A DNA stretch of 52,542 nucleotides from Candidatus Lokiarchaeota archaeon (GCA_014730275.1 WJIL01000011.1:1-52542); one strand, 5' to 3'. Shown: positions 16,697-25,509, counted from the first letter of the stretch. Numbers and translations are program-made. The notes: a model not told the origin generated them from the sequence alone.

Positions 16697-18193
16697 CTAT
16701 GCTCTTCTTGCCCCTCCGAACTCTCCGAGTTTTTGCAGCGACCATTTCCCGTTTTCCGTGAGACGATAGTACTTGGTTTTTCGAGGGGCCTGCTCTATCT
16801 TCGTTGATGTAAGAAGTCCTTCCCCCTCGAGTTCTTTCAGATGTTGATAGACTGTTGCAACCCGTATCTCGATTCCAAACTGTTCTGCAAGGTCTTTCCA
16901 GATCTGGTACCCATATGACTCGCCTTCAGCAATGAGCTTGAGTATGGAGATTTTCGATCGACCAAGCTTGGTGGTGAATTTTCGATGTTCAACTTGGTTG
17001 AGGATATTACGAAGCTTTCGTTCTCCCTTCACCAGTTCGCGGGCCACTTCTGGGTATTTCAGCCCCATGCCTGTAATGACACAGACTACGGTTGAGTCTG
17101 GAGCTATGGTTCCCTCTTCACAGAGTTGCCGTAATGCCACAAGCGTTGTTGCAGAAGCAGGTTCCGCAAACACCCCCTCTTTCTTCGCTAGCTCTCCCAC
17201 TGCAGCAAGCATGTCGTCGTCAGGCACAGATAGAGCCAGCCCATTCGACTCGTTGAGCGCATGAAGGGCCAGCTTTCCACACGAAGGGTTTCTCATACTG
17301 ATATCCATTGCTACTTCTGATACGCCGGTTGGGGCCTCAATCACCTCTGAACCCTTGTTAAACGCATCAACAATCGGTGCACACTCTTCAGCTTGGGTGC
17401 CCACAAGTCGCGGAAGCCTATCGATGAACCCAAGTGTATGTAGCTCTTTCAAACCTTTCCAGATCATCGATAGATGCCCGCCACTTCCCACCGGAACTAT
17501 TAGCCAGTCCGGAACAGACCAATCAAGCTGGTCGCAGATTTCATACGCAGTCGTTTTGAGCCCCTCAAGAAACCACGGATTGTCTGCTTCTAGAATGCGA
17601 CTATGATCTTCGCTCTCTTTGGCCTCCCTCATGGCTTCTTGGTGATTTCTTGAAACTTCCACTTCTGCGCCAAAAGCTACAATCTGATACAACTTGCCCA
17701 TGTCCATCTTTCTGTTGCGGGGAAGATGAATTGTTGGACGGATTGCAGCGCGTGCAGCATAGGCTACTAGTGATGCTGCGAGATTTCCGCTGGAAGCACA
17801 ATGAATCGATGCGCTTCCTATGTTCCGAGCTACCGATATCTCAACTGCTGTTCCTCTATCTATGAAGGAACCAGTCGGATTTGGAGTTTCATCTTTCAGG
17901 TACAACTTTGCACAACCAATGGTGCTGACTAGCCTCTCAGAGATATGAAGTGGGGTTCCTCCTTCCCCCAAGGTGATAGTCTCCATCTCGGCGGTTACAG
18001 GGAGGAACTCTTTGTATTTCCAAAGAGTTGTAGGCCGACATTCCAAATCCGCTTTCGATATGGCCTTCTGGATATGATTCAAGTTGTATTTTGCTTGAAG
18101 AACTCCGCCGCATCTATCACATCGAGTGCGTGTGGATTTCCTGTCGAGCTCATTTCCACACTCTGTGCATACCATTTGAGAGACAAACGACAT
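16697..18193 (-). CDS. Threonine-synthase-like protein lacking the PLP lysine, fused to PadR-type winged helix
   Basis: 498 residues in three parts. (1) Zinc ribbon: C9, C12, C25, C28. (2) Fold-type II PLP domain, residues 70-392, close to threonine synthase: LGEGGTPLH, KLYLKDETPNPTGSF, ASSGNLAASLVAYAARA, phosphate loop PVGSGGHLSMIWKG, EPASATTLVALRQL, VITGMGLKYP. Residue 111, in SFIDRG, is Ile (ATA, 17863-17861), where threonine synthase has the lysine that binds PLP (SFKDRG). The usual TGHGLK is TGMGLK and STGN is SSGN. (3) Residues 408-490: PadR-like winged helix with ESYGYQIWKDLAEQFG, ATVYQHLKELEGEGLL and wing KTKYYRLTENGK. I infer a ligand-sensing DNA-binding regulator, not an enzyme. Divergent from the ECF gene. 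Confidence 0.8.
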   Translation of the reverse strand: MSFVSQMVCTECGNELDRKSTRTRCDRCGGVLQAKYNLNHIQKAISKADLECRPTTLWKYKEFLPVTAEMETITLGEGGTPLHISERLVSTIGCAKLYLKDETPNPTGSFIDRGTAVEISVARNIGSASIHCASSGNLAASLVAYAARAAIRPTIHLPRNRKMDMGKLYQIVAFGAEVEVSRNHQEAMREAKESEDHSRILEADNPWFLEGLKTTAYEICDQLDWSVPDWLIVPVGSGGHLSMIWKGLKELHTLGFIDRLPRLVGTQAEECAPIVDAFNKGSEVIEAPTGVSEVAMDISMRNPSCGKLALHALNESNGLALSVPDDDMLAAVGELAKKEGVFAEPASATTLVALRQLCEEGTIAPDSTVVCVITGMGLKYPEVARELVKGERKLRNILNQVEHRKFTTKLGRSKISILKLIAEGESYGYQIWKDLAEQFGIEIRVATVYQHLKELEGEGLLTSTKIEQAPRKTKYYRLTENGKWSLQKLGEFGGARRA

Positions 18194-18272
18194 CCACCGT
18201 CACCCTTGATTATGGTCTATATATAGGTAGAAACTTATATATTGTTCTGTTGGTCTGTCATATTGTGTTCGT
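18194..18272. promoter_or_regulatory. Divergent promoter region with two TATA boxes
   Basis: 79 bases between the fusion regulator and the ECF S-component. TATATATA at 18218-18225 is 25-32 bases before the regulator start on the reverse strand; TATATAT at 18236-18242 is about 31-37 bases before the ECF ATG. The two boxes form an imperfect inverted repeat with 10 bases between, so one bound dimer could block both leaderless promoters. Confidence 0.55.
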
Positions 18273-18917
18273 ATGACCCCTCGCAATAATTCCGCTGCTG
18301 ACGCTGCTTCCGATCCAACTATTGGACACCATCAACGTTCTGAACAGGTAGAACCATTCCTGGAATCCAATGAGTTTGAAAGCGCTAGCAAGACGATCTA
18401 TCTCGCAATCATGGCCATACTGACCGCCCTCACCACGGTTGCAACAGCCATGGTATCAGTTCCATTTCCCACTTCAACAGGATATCTCAACTTCGGTGAC
18501 ATTCTTGTCATGACAAGTGGTATTATCCTTGGTCCTGTTGGGGCATTCTTTGCAGGTGGTGTTGGTTCTGCTACTGCAGATGCGGTACTGGGTTACATGC
18601 CATTTGTTCCTATCACCTTTGTGGTCAAAGGCAGTGAAGCAATGACTGTGAGTCTCATATCTCGCTATCGGAATGGCGGTGATAGTATTCGTGTTTTGGA
18701 TATAGTCGCCCTTGCAGCTGGTGCCCTTGTTATGCTGATTGGCTATCTCCTCGGTGAAGTTTTCATAATCGGAATAACTTGGATGGCGGCGCTTCTCGAA
18801 CTGGTTTTTCTCAATCTCATCCAAGTAACAGTAGGCGCAATAGTTGCAGCTATTGTTGGCCCCATTGTCAGAAGCTATATCCGTCAAGAAGTAGGCAGAC
18901 TTGAGATTAGCTGGTAA
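18273..18917 (+). CDS. ECF transporter S component (substrate-binding membrane subunit)
   Basis: 214 residues; a soluble N-terminus of about 40 residues is followed by five to six hydrophobic helices. Characteristic segments are LAIMAILTALTTVATAM, then YLNFGDILVMTSGIILGP and GAFFAGGVGSATADAVLGY, the membrane loop pattern of energy-coupling-factor S components, which bind vitamins or other micronutrients. The A and T components are not in the window, as expected for group II systems sharing one module. The vitamin cannot be inferred directly. Its divergent PLP-fold regulator suggests a vitamin B6 or amino-acid-related ligand, which is speculation. Confidence 0.8.
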   Translation: MTPRNNSAADAASDPTIGHHQRSEQVEPFLESNEFESASKTIYLAIMAILTALTTVATAMVSVPFPTSTGYLNFGDILVMTSGIILGPVGAFFAGGVGSATADAVLGYMPFVPITFVVKGSEAMTVSLISRYRNGGDSIRVLDIVALAAGALVMLIGYLLGEVFIIGITWMAALLELVFLNLIQVTVGAIVAAIVGPIVRSYIRQEVGRLEISW

Positions 18918-18949
18918 ACCGATTTGGCGGCGACTCACAAAATATATAG

Positions 18950-19555
18950 TTGGATCACCTGCAAGCACAACCGATTACAATGACTGTGGGTGGAGCGGTT
19001 GAGCAATATGTCAACGAACTCGTTTCTGCAGCTCGAAATGATGAACAGGTAAGCAGCACTGTCAGTGATATCCGATATACTGAGCGCGAATTGAGGGAAA
19101 CTCAACGTAGGCTCAAAGATGTGAAAGAGGACATTTCAACCTGGGATCGCGTGAACATCCTAACAAAGACACCTGCAGAGACGGAAGAGGAGCGGCTTTC
19201 TGAAGAGACCAAAGCTATGAGAACAAAATTGAGAGAGCTGAAGCACCAATTCCATTTTTCGCTTCTCCGGGTGATTGATACTCTCGCCGCTGAGGATTCA
19301 GGTTGGCTGGCATTGCGAGTTGAGCTTTTTGCTTCGAAACTCGTACGTGAAATCAGCAATTTGACTATTGATTACGGGGTTCTTGGGATGATGAACTATA
19401 TGGATCATTCTGATGATACCATCCAAGGTCAAGAACGGTGCCTCAACATTGCATCTCGGCTGGACGAGTTTGTCACGAATCAACTTGGGGGAGATATCAA
19501 CCTACGTGATGTCTTGGAGAAGACAAAACGAAGACTTGTAAATGATATATGGTGA
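18950..19555 (+). CDS. Unknown alpha-helical coiled-coil protein
   Basis: About 191-201 residues. Residues 45-110 are a charged heptad-like helix (RELRETQRRLKDVKED and TKAMRTKLRELKHQF). The C-terminal half is also helical, with LDEFVTNQLGG near the end. No family recognised. A TATA-like AATATATAG lies at 18940-18948; start ATG at 18980 would fit it better than TTG at 18950. It begins 32 bases after the ECF gene but the TATA box suggests its own promoter. Confidence 0.6.
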   Translation: MDHLQAQPITMTVGGAVEQYVNELVSAARNDEQVSSTVSDIRYTERELRETQRRLKDVKEDISTWDRVNILTKTPAETEEERLSEETKAMRTKLRELKHQFHFSLLRVIDTLAAEDSGWLALRVELFASKLVREISNLTIDYGVLGMMNYMDHSDDTIQGQERCLNIASRLDEFVTNQLGGDINLRDVLEKTKRRLVNDIW

Positions 19556-19573
19556 TATCGAAATCTTGCCTCG

Positions 19574-19612
19574 GATGAGCACACCTACGGTTCGTGCTCT
19601 TGGTGCCTCATC
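19574..19612 (+). terminator. Stem-loops after the coiled-coil gene
   Basis: GAGCAC (19577-19582) pairs with GTGCTC (19594-19599) around 11 bases; the alternative GATGAG/CTCATC pairing spans the outer bases (19574-19579 with 19607-19612). Consistent with a transcript end. Confidence 0.45.
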
Positions 19613-19713
19613 TGTGACCCGGCATAACCTCTTTTAAGAAGCCTTCAAAGTAAGAAATGGTTATGTAATTAACCTGAGTTGGTACAAACTACAAACCTCT
19701 GGAAGTATCATCT

Positions 19714-20991
19714 ATGGACATGCAGAAGTTGAAAATCGACCCTGAGAGACTGGCTGAAATAAACGACCTGCTGGTCAGTGAAGACAACCCCCTTGTGAAT
19801 GACCTACTGGAGGTCATTGAGAAACATGGTGGTGTTGAAGAGATAAATGCAAAGGCGCGGGAAGCCAGAGAACTGGATAATCTGATGTCTCGGCTACGGG
19901 ACAAAGACTCCCCCTTTGTGGAAGACCTAGAATGGTTACAGAAGGCACGAGATGATGAAGAGTTCATCTCCATTCCAGCCTACAGACGCAAGGTGCTTGG
20001 TGACAGATATGAACACATGTCATTCGACGAAGAACATCCGGTTACTCTGGAAATTAGTGCGTGTCAGTTCTTCCCATGGGTTATTCGTGAAGCAAGAAAG
20101 GCAATCGAGCACCAGGAAGTGATGCCTGGCAGATTTATCCGGGTCCGATCAATGGAAGAACAGGTTTTGGACGATCATGTCCTTGCCTTTGCTGCTGCGA
20201 TGCAGATTGTTGGTGCTTCATACGTTGAGACCCTTGATACCAAAGGAACACTCCCAGGTCCCAATGGCCAGCCTGCGAATATCCATCTAGGTGGTCCTGA
20301 AACTTTGACAGGCTATTTCGGTGGAGTGGGTATGCCCAACGATTTTGCTTTGAAATGGGCCGATGAGTTTCTGCACTACTATACTGAATATGGCATCAAA
20401 CAGGTTCTCAATATTAACCCCGGAAGTGTCCTCGTTGGCTATATGATGCATAAGCTCGGTATCGACATGGAATTCAAGATTAGCGTTTACATGGGAAATG
20501 ATAACCCCTATGCTTGTCTGTGGACATTGCTCACAGCCAAGCTGTTCAGTCGGGATGACGGAACAACTCCGCTGATAGGATTCAATCTGAGCAATAGTGT
20601 CAACAATGAAACTATCGAGCTTGCGTCAATGATTCGAAAGCATCTCGGTTTTACCGATGTTGTCCGTATCGAGCATCACATCACAGAGACTTACAAAGGC
20701 ATTGTCCGGCAGCCCTACGATCGCCTAGACGAACTGGTCGAACTCGCCGACCATGTCAAGAACATCAGTGCAAAGCACGAGGGCGGAATTCCAGAAGTGG
20801 ACGCCGCACGAGATCATCCCAGTAACATATTGGAGTATTTCCTCAGCAAGGAGGAAATTGAGGAGAAGGGTCTGATGCCAGAACTCCTGACGAACTATCT
20901 GGATAAGCATGATGCCCTCAATCGAACAGCTCAGGTTCTAACAGAAAATGGCCTTAGTTTCATAGCAGCCCGGAACCTGCATCACAAATAA
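19714..20991 (+). CDS. Unknown soluble protein, 425 residues
   Basis: I cannot assign a family. The first 110 residues are charged and helical (ERLAEINDLLVSEDNP, then EFISIPAYRRKVLGDRYEHM). The rest alternates strands and helices like an alpha/beta barrel, with conserved-looking glycine/asparagine turns: ANIHLGGPETLTGYFGGVGMPND, LNINPGSVLVGYMMHKLG, SVYMGNDNPYACLWTLL, and FNLSNSVNNETIEL. Clusters such as NNET and RIEHHITETYKG would suit an active site. No signal peptide or membrane segment. Own promoter region of about 160 bases upstream. Confidence 0.7.
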   Translation: MDMQKLKIDPERLAEINDLLVSEDNPLVNDLLEVIEKHGGVEEINAKAREARELDNLMSRLRDKDSPFVEDLEWLQKARDDEEFISIPAYRRKVLGDRYEHMSFDEEHPVTLEISACQFFPWVIREARKAIEHQEVMPGRFIRVRSMEEQVLDDHVLAFAAAMQIVGASYVETLDTKGTLPGPNGQPANIHLGGPETLTGYFGGVGMPNDFALKWADEFLHYYTEYGIKQVLNINPGSVLVGYMMHKLGIDMEFKISVYMGNDNPYACLWTLLTAKLFSRDDGTTPLIGFNLSNSVNNETIELASMIRKHLGFTDVVRIEHHITETYKGIVRQPYDRLDELVELADHVKNISAKHEGGIPEVDAARDHPSNILEYFLSKEEIEEKGLMPELLTNYLDKHDALNRTAQVLTENGLSFIAARNLHHK

Positions 20992-21007
20992 TGCGGTGGA
21001 TGAGAAT

Positions 21008-21032
21008 CGCTCAGTATCTTTTTTGCTGAGCG
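21008..21032. terminator. Bidirectional terminator-like hairpin
   Basis: CGCTCAG and CTGAGCG enclose an 11-base loop with a run of six T. It lies between the unknown protein and the convergent ferritin-like gene. Confidence 0.6.
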
Positions 21033-21037
21033 GTTCG

Positions 21038-21502
21038 CTACATCCACGGAGCAATGTTCTCATCGTACATTTGCTGAAGCTTGTTCTTGTGATTTTCCTC
21101 TTCTTTTGCCAGAGTTCGGAAAACCGATTTACTGGCCGGATCCTCAGTCAGCTCGGCAAGAGCTGAGTAGAACTCAAAGGATGCTTTCTCTCGTTTCATT
21201 GCCACAATGAGTACATCTTGAGGTGGGGATGAGGGATTCAAGGGCACTTCTATCAGGTAATCTTCCAGTTCTCTCTTCTCAATTTCCTCTATCGTGCAGG
21301 CGAACGTTTCACATACACCATCTTCGAGTGCCTTTTCCAGCTTCTCCTTGTGATCTTCTTCTTGTTCCGCAAGTTCCTCGAGCAGTTTCTTTGATGCTGG
21401 GTTCTCAGCATTCTCTGCTCCTTCCATGTAGAAATCGTAGGCTTCTTCTTCTCGCTCAATGGCTAGATTAATCATCTTCCTGAAGGCTTCTTGGACACTC
21501 AC
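21038..21502 (-). CDS. Rubrerythrin-like ferritin-domain protein
   Basis: 154 residues forming a four-helix bundle with two duplicated halves. Each half has a Glu helix and an ExxH-type helix: NLAIEREEEAYDFYMEGA with LAEQEEDHKEKLEKA, then KREKASFEFYSALAE with LAKEEENHKNKLQQM. These give the diiron ligands of the rubrerythrin/erythrin domain. No rubredoxin domain is fused. Between the halves is VCETFACTIEE with two cysteines of unknown role. Family function is peroxide reduction or iron handling, which would complete the superoxide reductase pathway. Confidence 0.85.
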   Translation of the reverse strand: MSVQEAFRKMINLAIEREEEAYDFYMEGAENAENPASKKLLEELAEQEEDHKEKLEKALEDGVCETFACTIEEIEKRELEDYLIEVPLNPSSPPQDVLIVAMKREKASFEFYSALAELTEDPASKSVFRTLAKEEENHKNKLQQMYDENIAPWM

Positions 21503-21632
21503 TACAGTTCCCCACTTTTCAGAGAGAGCATTCGTGTTTTAAGCATAATGGCATGTCAGCCACTTCTCTCATCCGTTCCGTCATCTGAACCTTTTTGGTG
21601 TGGCACCCGGTGAATGAAGCGGGGCACTTTTC

Positions 21633-22076
21633 ATGGAGACCGACGGCGAATTATCCTTTAATTGTGCAGAGAGTGTGATTATAAAAACAAGGCGCGATTT
21701 ACAATTAGACGAAATCGATACGTCCTGTATGCAGGTCGCGTCAGTTCTTGGTGGGGGAATTGCTGGTAGTGGACGGGTCTGTGGAGCAGTAACAGGAGGC
21801 GTTATGTGCCTGGGGGTGCTACTTGGAACCACGGGGACAGAAATTCCTGCAGAATTCAACCGAAAACGGAATCAGGCACGGAATATTATTGGTCGTTTTC
21901 TGGAGGATTTTGCCACTGCGTGGGGAACAACAACCTGCAGATATCTCAGAGCAATGGACAAGGGGAAGCGAGAACCAGCTGGAACCCAGCGTGGTGAAAA
22001 AAATGAGGGAGAATTTCACTGTGAAGAATATGTGCAGTGGGTCTTCGAATGGCTCAAGGACTATTTGAACCAGTAA
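21633..22076 (+). CDS. C_GCAxxG_C_C-family redox protein
   Basis: 147 residues. Near the start is FNCAESVIIK, near residue 40 is SVLGGGIAGSGRVCGAVTGGVMCLG, and later cysteines occur in TTTCRYLRAM and FHCEEYV, which fits the cysteine pattern that names the family (PF09719), with Gly-rich central helix. Members are anaerobe proteins with an unknown redox role, sometimes beside Fe-S or metal reductases. Start ATG at 21633. A stand-alone gene between ferritin-like and PEBP genes. Confidence 0.8.
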   Translation: METDGELSFNCAESVIIKTRRDLQLDEIDTSCMQVASVLGGGIAGSGRVCGAVTGGVMCLGVLLGTTGTEIPAEFNRKRNQARNIIGRFLEDFATAWGTTTCRYLRAMDKGKREPAGTQRGEKNEGEFHCEEYVQWVFEWLKDYLNQ

Positions 22077-22191
22077 ACCAGGCTTTCTGGTTGGTATTCT
22101 ACTTCAGGGTTATTAGTTAACAAATGAAAAGACAAAATAACATCCGTTTCTATTGTATTCGCAAGAGATTGTTTTGGGAGACTGTGATGAG

Positions 22192-22620
22192 ATGGAACTA
22201 TGGAGTGATGATTTCAAGGAAGGCGAAGCCATTCCGGATAAATGCGCATACAAGAAAGAGAACCTCAGCCCTCACTTGGCATGGAAGGATGTTCCAGAGG
22301 GAACGGAAAGCTTTGCTTTAATTTGCAATGATCCCGACGCTCCGGTTGGCAATTGGCAGCATTGGTTAGTTCATGCCATACCGTCGGATATACGGAGCAT
22401 TGCATCAGGCGCCCCGGTCCCGGGCAAGGAAGTCGAAAACGATTATGGTGAAGCAGCATATGGCGGTCCTGCACCCCCTTCAGGTACACACCGGTACTTC
22501 TTCACTTTGTATGCTCTAGACGTTCCGGAACTGAAGCGACCGAGCAAGGGGAATTTCCGGGATTTGTGTGAGAAGCATATGGTCGAGAAGGCCCAGATTA
22601 TGGGGACGTACTCCGCATAG
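22192..22620 (+). CDS. YbhB/YbcL-type PEBP family protein
   Basis: 142 residues. Conserved segments of the phosphatidylethanolamine-binding (Raf kinase inhibitor-like) fold: LSPHLAWKDVPEGTESFAL, CNDPDAPVGNWQHWLVHAIP with the ligand-pocket DPDAP and HW, and YGGPAPPSGTHRYFFTLYAL with the GPxPP and GxHRY motifs. Prokaryotic members are small cytosolic proteins of unclear role. ATG at 22192 was preferred over TTG at 22153 because conserved sequence begins there (MELWSDDF). Confidence 0.88.
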   Translation: MELWSDDFKEGEAIPDKCAYKKENLSPHLAWKDVPEGTESFALICNDPDAPVGNWQHWLVHAIPSDIRSIASGAPVPGKEVENDYGEAAYGGPAPPSGTHRYFFTLYALDVPELKRPSKGNFRDLCEKHMVEKAQIMGTYSA

Positions 22621-22707
22621 GGATGAACTGCTTCCCAATTCTTAATTAGCCATTCAGGTTAGGTCTTTCATTCAATTGCACTCACTATAGGTAGAGGATA
22701 TTACATC

Positions 22708-23481
22708 ATGTCAGAAGCCAACTTACTGGAAGTACGGGATTTACGGGTCGAAGTTGAAGGAATACCGATTCTGAAAGGGCTTGACTTGGAATTTGGAGAG
22801 GATGGCGTTTATGCCATTCTGGGTCCGAACGCTTCTGGAAAATCCACGCTCGCCAAGACCGTCATGGGTTTACCAAGTTACGAAGTTACTGGTGGCGATA
22901 TACTGATGCATGGTGAGTCAATACTTGACAAGGGTATAGATGAGCGTGCCAACATGGGCATCGCTTATGCTTTTCAGAATCCTCCCAGTATCCCCGGGGT
23001 CAAGCTCGAGGATTTCATCTGCCGTGTATGTCCCGATTATAGCTGCAAGGAACCTCAGGATCATCTCATGGGCAGCTCATGCGCAGCACGACAGGAGCTC
23101 CATGACGATTTTGAACGTCTTGGCATAGAGAATCTTGCAAATCGTGATTTGAACACCAACTTCTCTGGTGGAGAACTGAAACGTAGTGAGCTGTTTCAAG
23201 TGCTTTCTCTCAATCCGAAAATAATGTTTCTTGATGAACCGGATAGCGGTCTTGATTATGATTCACTGAAGACGGTGGGCCGAGAGCTGAAAGCAATGCG
23301 AGACAAGGGCACGTCGACGATGGTGATCATCAGCCACCACCGGTACGTACTCGAGTACCTTGAAGTTGACACGGTGTACATTCTCGAAGAGGGGAGGCTT
23401 GCGTATGTTGGAGGCATGGAAGACATACCCATCCTAGAACAGAAGGGCTATGATCGCTTCTTGGCGGAGGTTGCCAGCTAG
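22708..23481 (+). CDS. sufC: SufC, Fe-S cluster assembly ATPase
   Basis: 257 residues of an ABC ATPase. Walker A is GPNASGKSTLAKT near residue 40; the SufC-specific QNPPSIPGV follows; the signature is NFSGGELKRSE; Walker B is IMFLDEPDSGLD; the His switch is VIISHH. An insert with CRVCPDYSCK before the signature is unusual: extra cysteines not found in bacterial SufC but seen in many archaea. SufC works in the cytosol with SufB/SufD, and its partner follows after 24 bases. Confidence 0.92.
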   Translation: MSEANLLEVRDLRVEVEGIPILKGLDLEFGEDGVYAILGPNASGKSTLAKTVMGLPSYEVTGGDILMHGESILDKGIDERANMGIAYAFQNPPSIPGVKLEDFICRVCPDYSCKEPQDHLMGSSCAARQELHDDFERLGIENLANRDLNTNFSGGELKRSELFQVLSLNPKIMFLDEPDSGLDYDSLKTVGRELKAMRDKGTSTMVIISHHRYVLEYLEVDTVYILEEGRLAYVGGMEDIPILEQKGYDRFLAEVAS

Positions 23482-23505
23482 ACCAAAAGGGAGGATGTAT
23501 CGGAA

Positions 23506-24738
23506 ATGGCGAGTAACAAAGATATTGAAAAGCGAGCAGAAACAGCGAAGGAAAAACGAGCGAAATACGGCCCTGATTTGGAACTAGATGAGTATGAATT
23601 CGAGGATCGTGGGAAGGGCGAGCTTGAGAACCTAGATGCACTTTCAGAGGATGACCGTAACTTGGTTCGAGAAGTCGGTTTCGACCCATCCGAACGGCAG
23701 GTTTCAGGTAGTTATCTCCAGATGGATAACGAAAGCATTCTTGCTGACGTGATGATGGATCAGGAAGGACTCGAAGTACTTCCTATCTCCAAAGCTCTGG
23801 AGCGATATGATTGGCTGTCCGATTATCTATGGAATTTGGTTGACATTGAAACTGACAAGTATACTGCAGAAAGTGCGTTGAAATCATATGACGGATACTT
23901 CATCAGGGCAGAACCTGGGGCTAACATACAGATGCCCGTTCAAACCTGCTTGGTTTTGAAGCGGAATCGCTCCATCCAAAATGTGCACAATATTATCATT
24001 GCTGAGGAAGGTTCCGAAATGCATATCGTGACAGGATGTGCTACACCAACGAATACCGAACGTTCCCTCCATCTTGGGATATCGGAGTTCTACGTGAAAC
24101 CACATGCCAAACTCAGTTTTACGATGGTGCACAAATGGAGCGAGCAAACTGATGTCCGCCCTCGTTCTGCAGCCCTTGTAGAAAAACATGGAGTATTCCT
24201 ATCGAATTATGCTATTCTTAGCCCCCTCAAATCGATTCAGACATTTCCGAAAGTTCGGTTGAACGGAGTCCATGCAAAGGCTGACTTGAACTCGGTTGTT
24301 TACGGAACCAAAAACTCCCACTATGATGTTGGTGGGGCTTTGAGCCTTGAAGCACCAAGAGCGAATGGTAAAGTCCTCTCCCGGTCGATTGCAACTGAAC
24401 AGTCTCACGTTACCGCCAGAGGAGATTTAATTGGTTTATCAGATGGGACAAAAGCCCGGCTTGAGTGTGATGGGTTGCTGCTGAGTGATGAGGCATCGAT
24501 CAAGGCTGTTCCACAACTACAAGCACGGGCGGAAGGGTCAGAACTCAGCCATGAAGCAACGGTTGGTAAGGTCGGGGAGGAACAACTCAGTTACCTCATG
24601 AGTAGAGGGCTCGATGAAGAAACCGCCACCTCTCTTATCGTAAGTGGATTTGTTCACCTCGATATTCCTGATCTTCCAGATGAACTTCAGGCATCTATTG
24701 ATCAAGCGGTGGAAATGAGTCTCAAAGGTGGTATGTAA
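23506..24738 (+). CDS. SufB/SufD family Fe-S assembly scaffold
   Basis: 410 residues. The C-terminal beta-helix core has typical repeats: NVHNIIIAEEGSEMHIVTGC, then MVHKWSEQTDVRPRS, and the C-terminal helices with EATVGKVGEEQLSYLMSRGL. It lacks a long N-terminal bacterial SufB extension, as in archaeal SufBD proteins that act as both B and D. A Shine-Dalgarno-like GGAGGATG lies before the ATG. Operon with sufC. Cysteine desulfurase SufS is not here, so sulfide may be the sulfur source, which is an inference. Confidence 0.9.
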   Translation: MASNKDIEKRAETAKEKRAKYGPDLELDEYEFEDRGKGELENLDALSEDDRNLVREVGFDPSERQVSGSYLQMDNESILADVMMDQEGLEVLPISKALERYDWLSDYLWNLVDIETDKYTAESALKSYDGYFIRAEPGANIQMPVQTCLVLKRNRSIQNVHNIIIAEEGSEMHIVTGCATPTNTERSLHLGISEFYVKPHAKLSFTMVHKWSEQTDVRPRSAALVEKHGVFLSNYAILSPLKSIQTFPKVRLNGVHAKADLNSVVYGTKNSHYDVGGALSLEAPRANGKVLSRSIATEQSHVTARGDLIGLSDGTKARLECDGLLLSDEASIKAVPQLQARAEGSELSHEATVGKVGEEQLSYLMSRGLDEETATSLIVSGFVHLDIPDLPDELQASIDQAVEMSLKGGM

Positions 24739-24789
24739 TCCAAGTAGTAGTTGGTGGTAATGGCAGATTTCGTACTGTTTGCCTGTAGT

Positions 24790-25500
24790 TTAGTCCTCAT
24801 CCTTGTCTGGATAGGGACATAGATGATTGATAGGGCATTCCGAGCATTTTGGATTTCGTGATTCACAAATCTGTCTACCATGAGCCCCAATTACCCGAGC
24901 ATACTCGTCCCACATGCTTTGAGGAAGCAGGTTCATGAGAGACTTCTCAATTTTGCCACGCTTTTTCTCATTGGTGAGCTCAAGGCGCTTTGTAACCCGC
25001 ATGACATGCGTGTCCACTACAACACCCTCATTCTTGTCAAATGCTGTACTAAGAATGACATTGGCGGTTTTCCTGCTTACTCCTTTCAGTTTGGTGAGGT
25101 CTTTCATATTTGAAGGGACTTCTCCATCAAAGTCTTCAACTATAGTTTTCGCAGACTCTCGAATGTAATCTGATTTTCTGTTATAGAGTCCCACTGACCG
25201 GATGATATCTTTGAGTTCGTCAATATTAGCTTCCCTCATCGATTCTGCATCAGGATATTTTTCAAACAGTTCGGGGGTTACGTTATTGACTGAGGCATCT
25301 GTGGTATTTGCAGATAGAATCGTTGCTATTGTCAGCTCGAACGGATTACTCCACTTTAGATATGTCTCTGGAGCGTCAGGGTAGGCTCCTTGGAGTATCT
25401 CAATTATCTCCTTGGCTCGTTTCCTCTCATCCTTCAAGGGACCACTCTCCATAACCGATTGTGCAGTAGCTGTATATAACAAGAATGTTGCCAATAGCAA
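24790..25500 (-). CDS. nth: Endonuclease III (DNA glycosylase/AP lyase)
   Basis: 236 residues. Helix-hairpin-helix LTKLKGVSRKTANVIL contains the catalytic Lys; the catalytic Asp is in VVVDTHVMRV; the 4Fe-4S cluster is CESRNPKCSECPINHLC (C-x6-C-x2-C-x5-C). Removes oxidised pyrimidines from DNA. N-terminal 35 residues are extra and may be partly a wrong start. Convergent with sufBD; 9 bases from the MFS stop codon, so it could be co-transcribed with the MFS gene at 25510. Confidence 0.93.
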   Translation of the reverse strand: MLLATFLLYTATAQSVMESGPLKDERKRAKEIIEILQGAYPDAPETYLKWSNPFELTIATILSANTTDASVNNVTPELFEKYPDAESMREANIDELKDIIRSVGLYNRKSDYIRESAKTIVEDFDGEVPSNMKDLTKLKGVSRKTANVILSTAFDKNEGVVVDTHVMRVTKRLELTNEKKRGKIEKSLMNLLPQSMWDEYARVIGAHGRQICESRNPKCSECPINHLCPYPDKDED

Positions 25501-25509
25501 CTTATGGTA

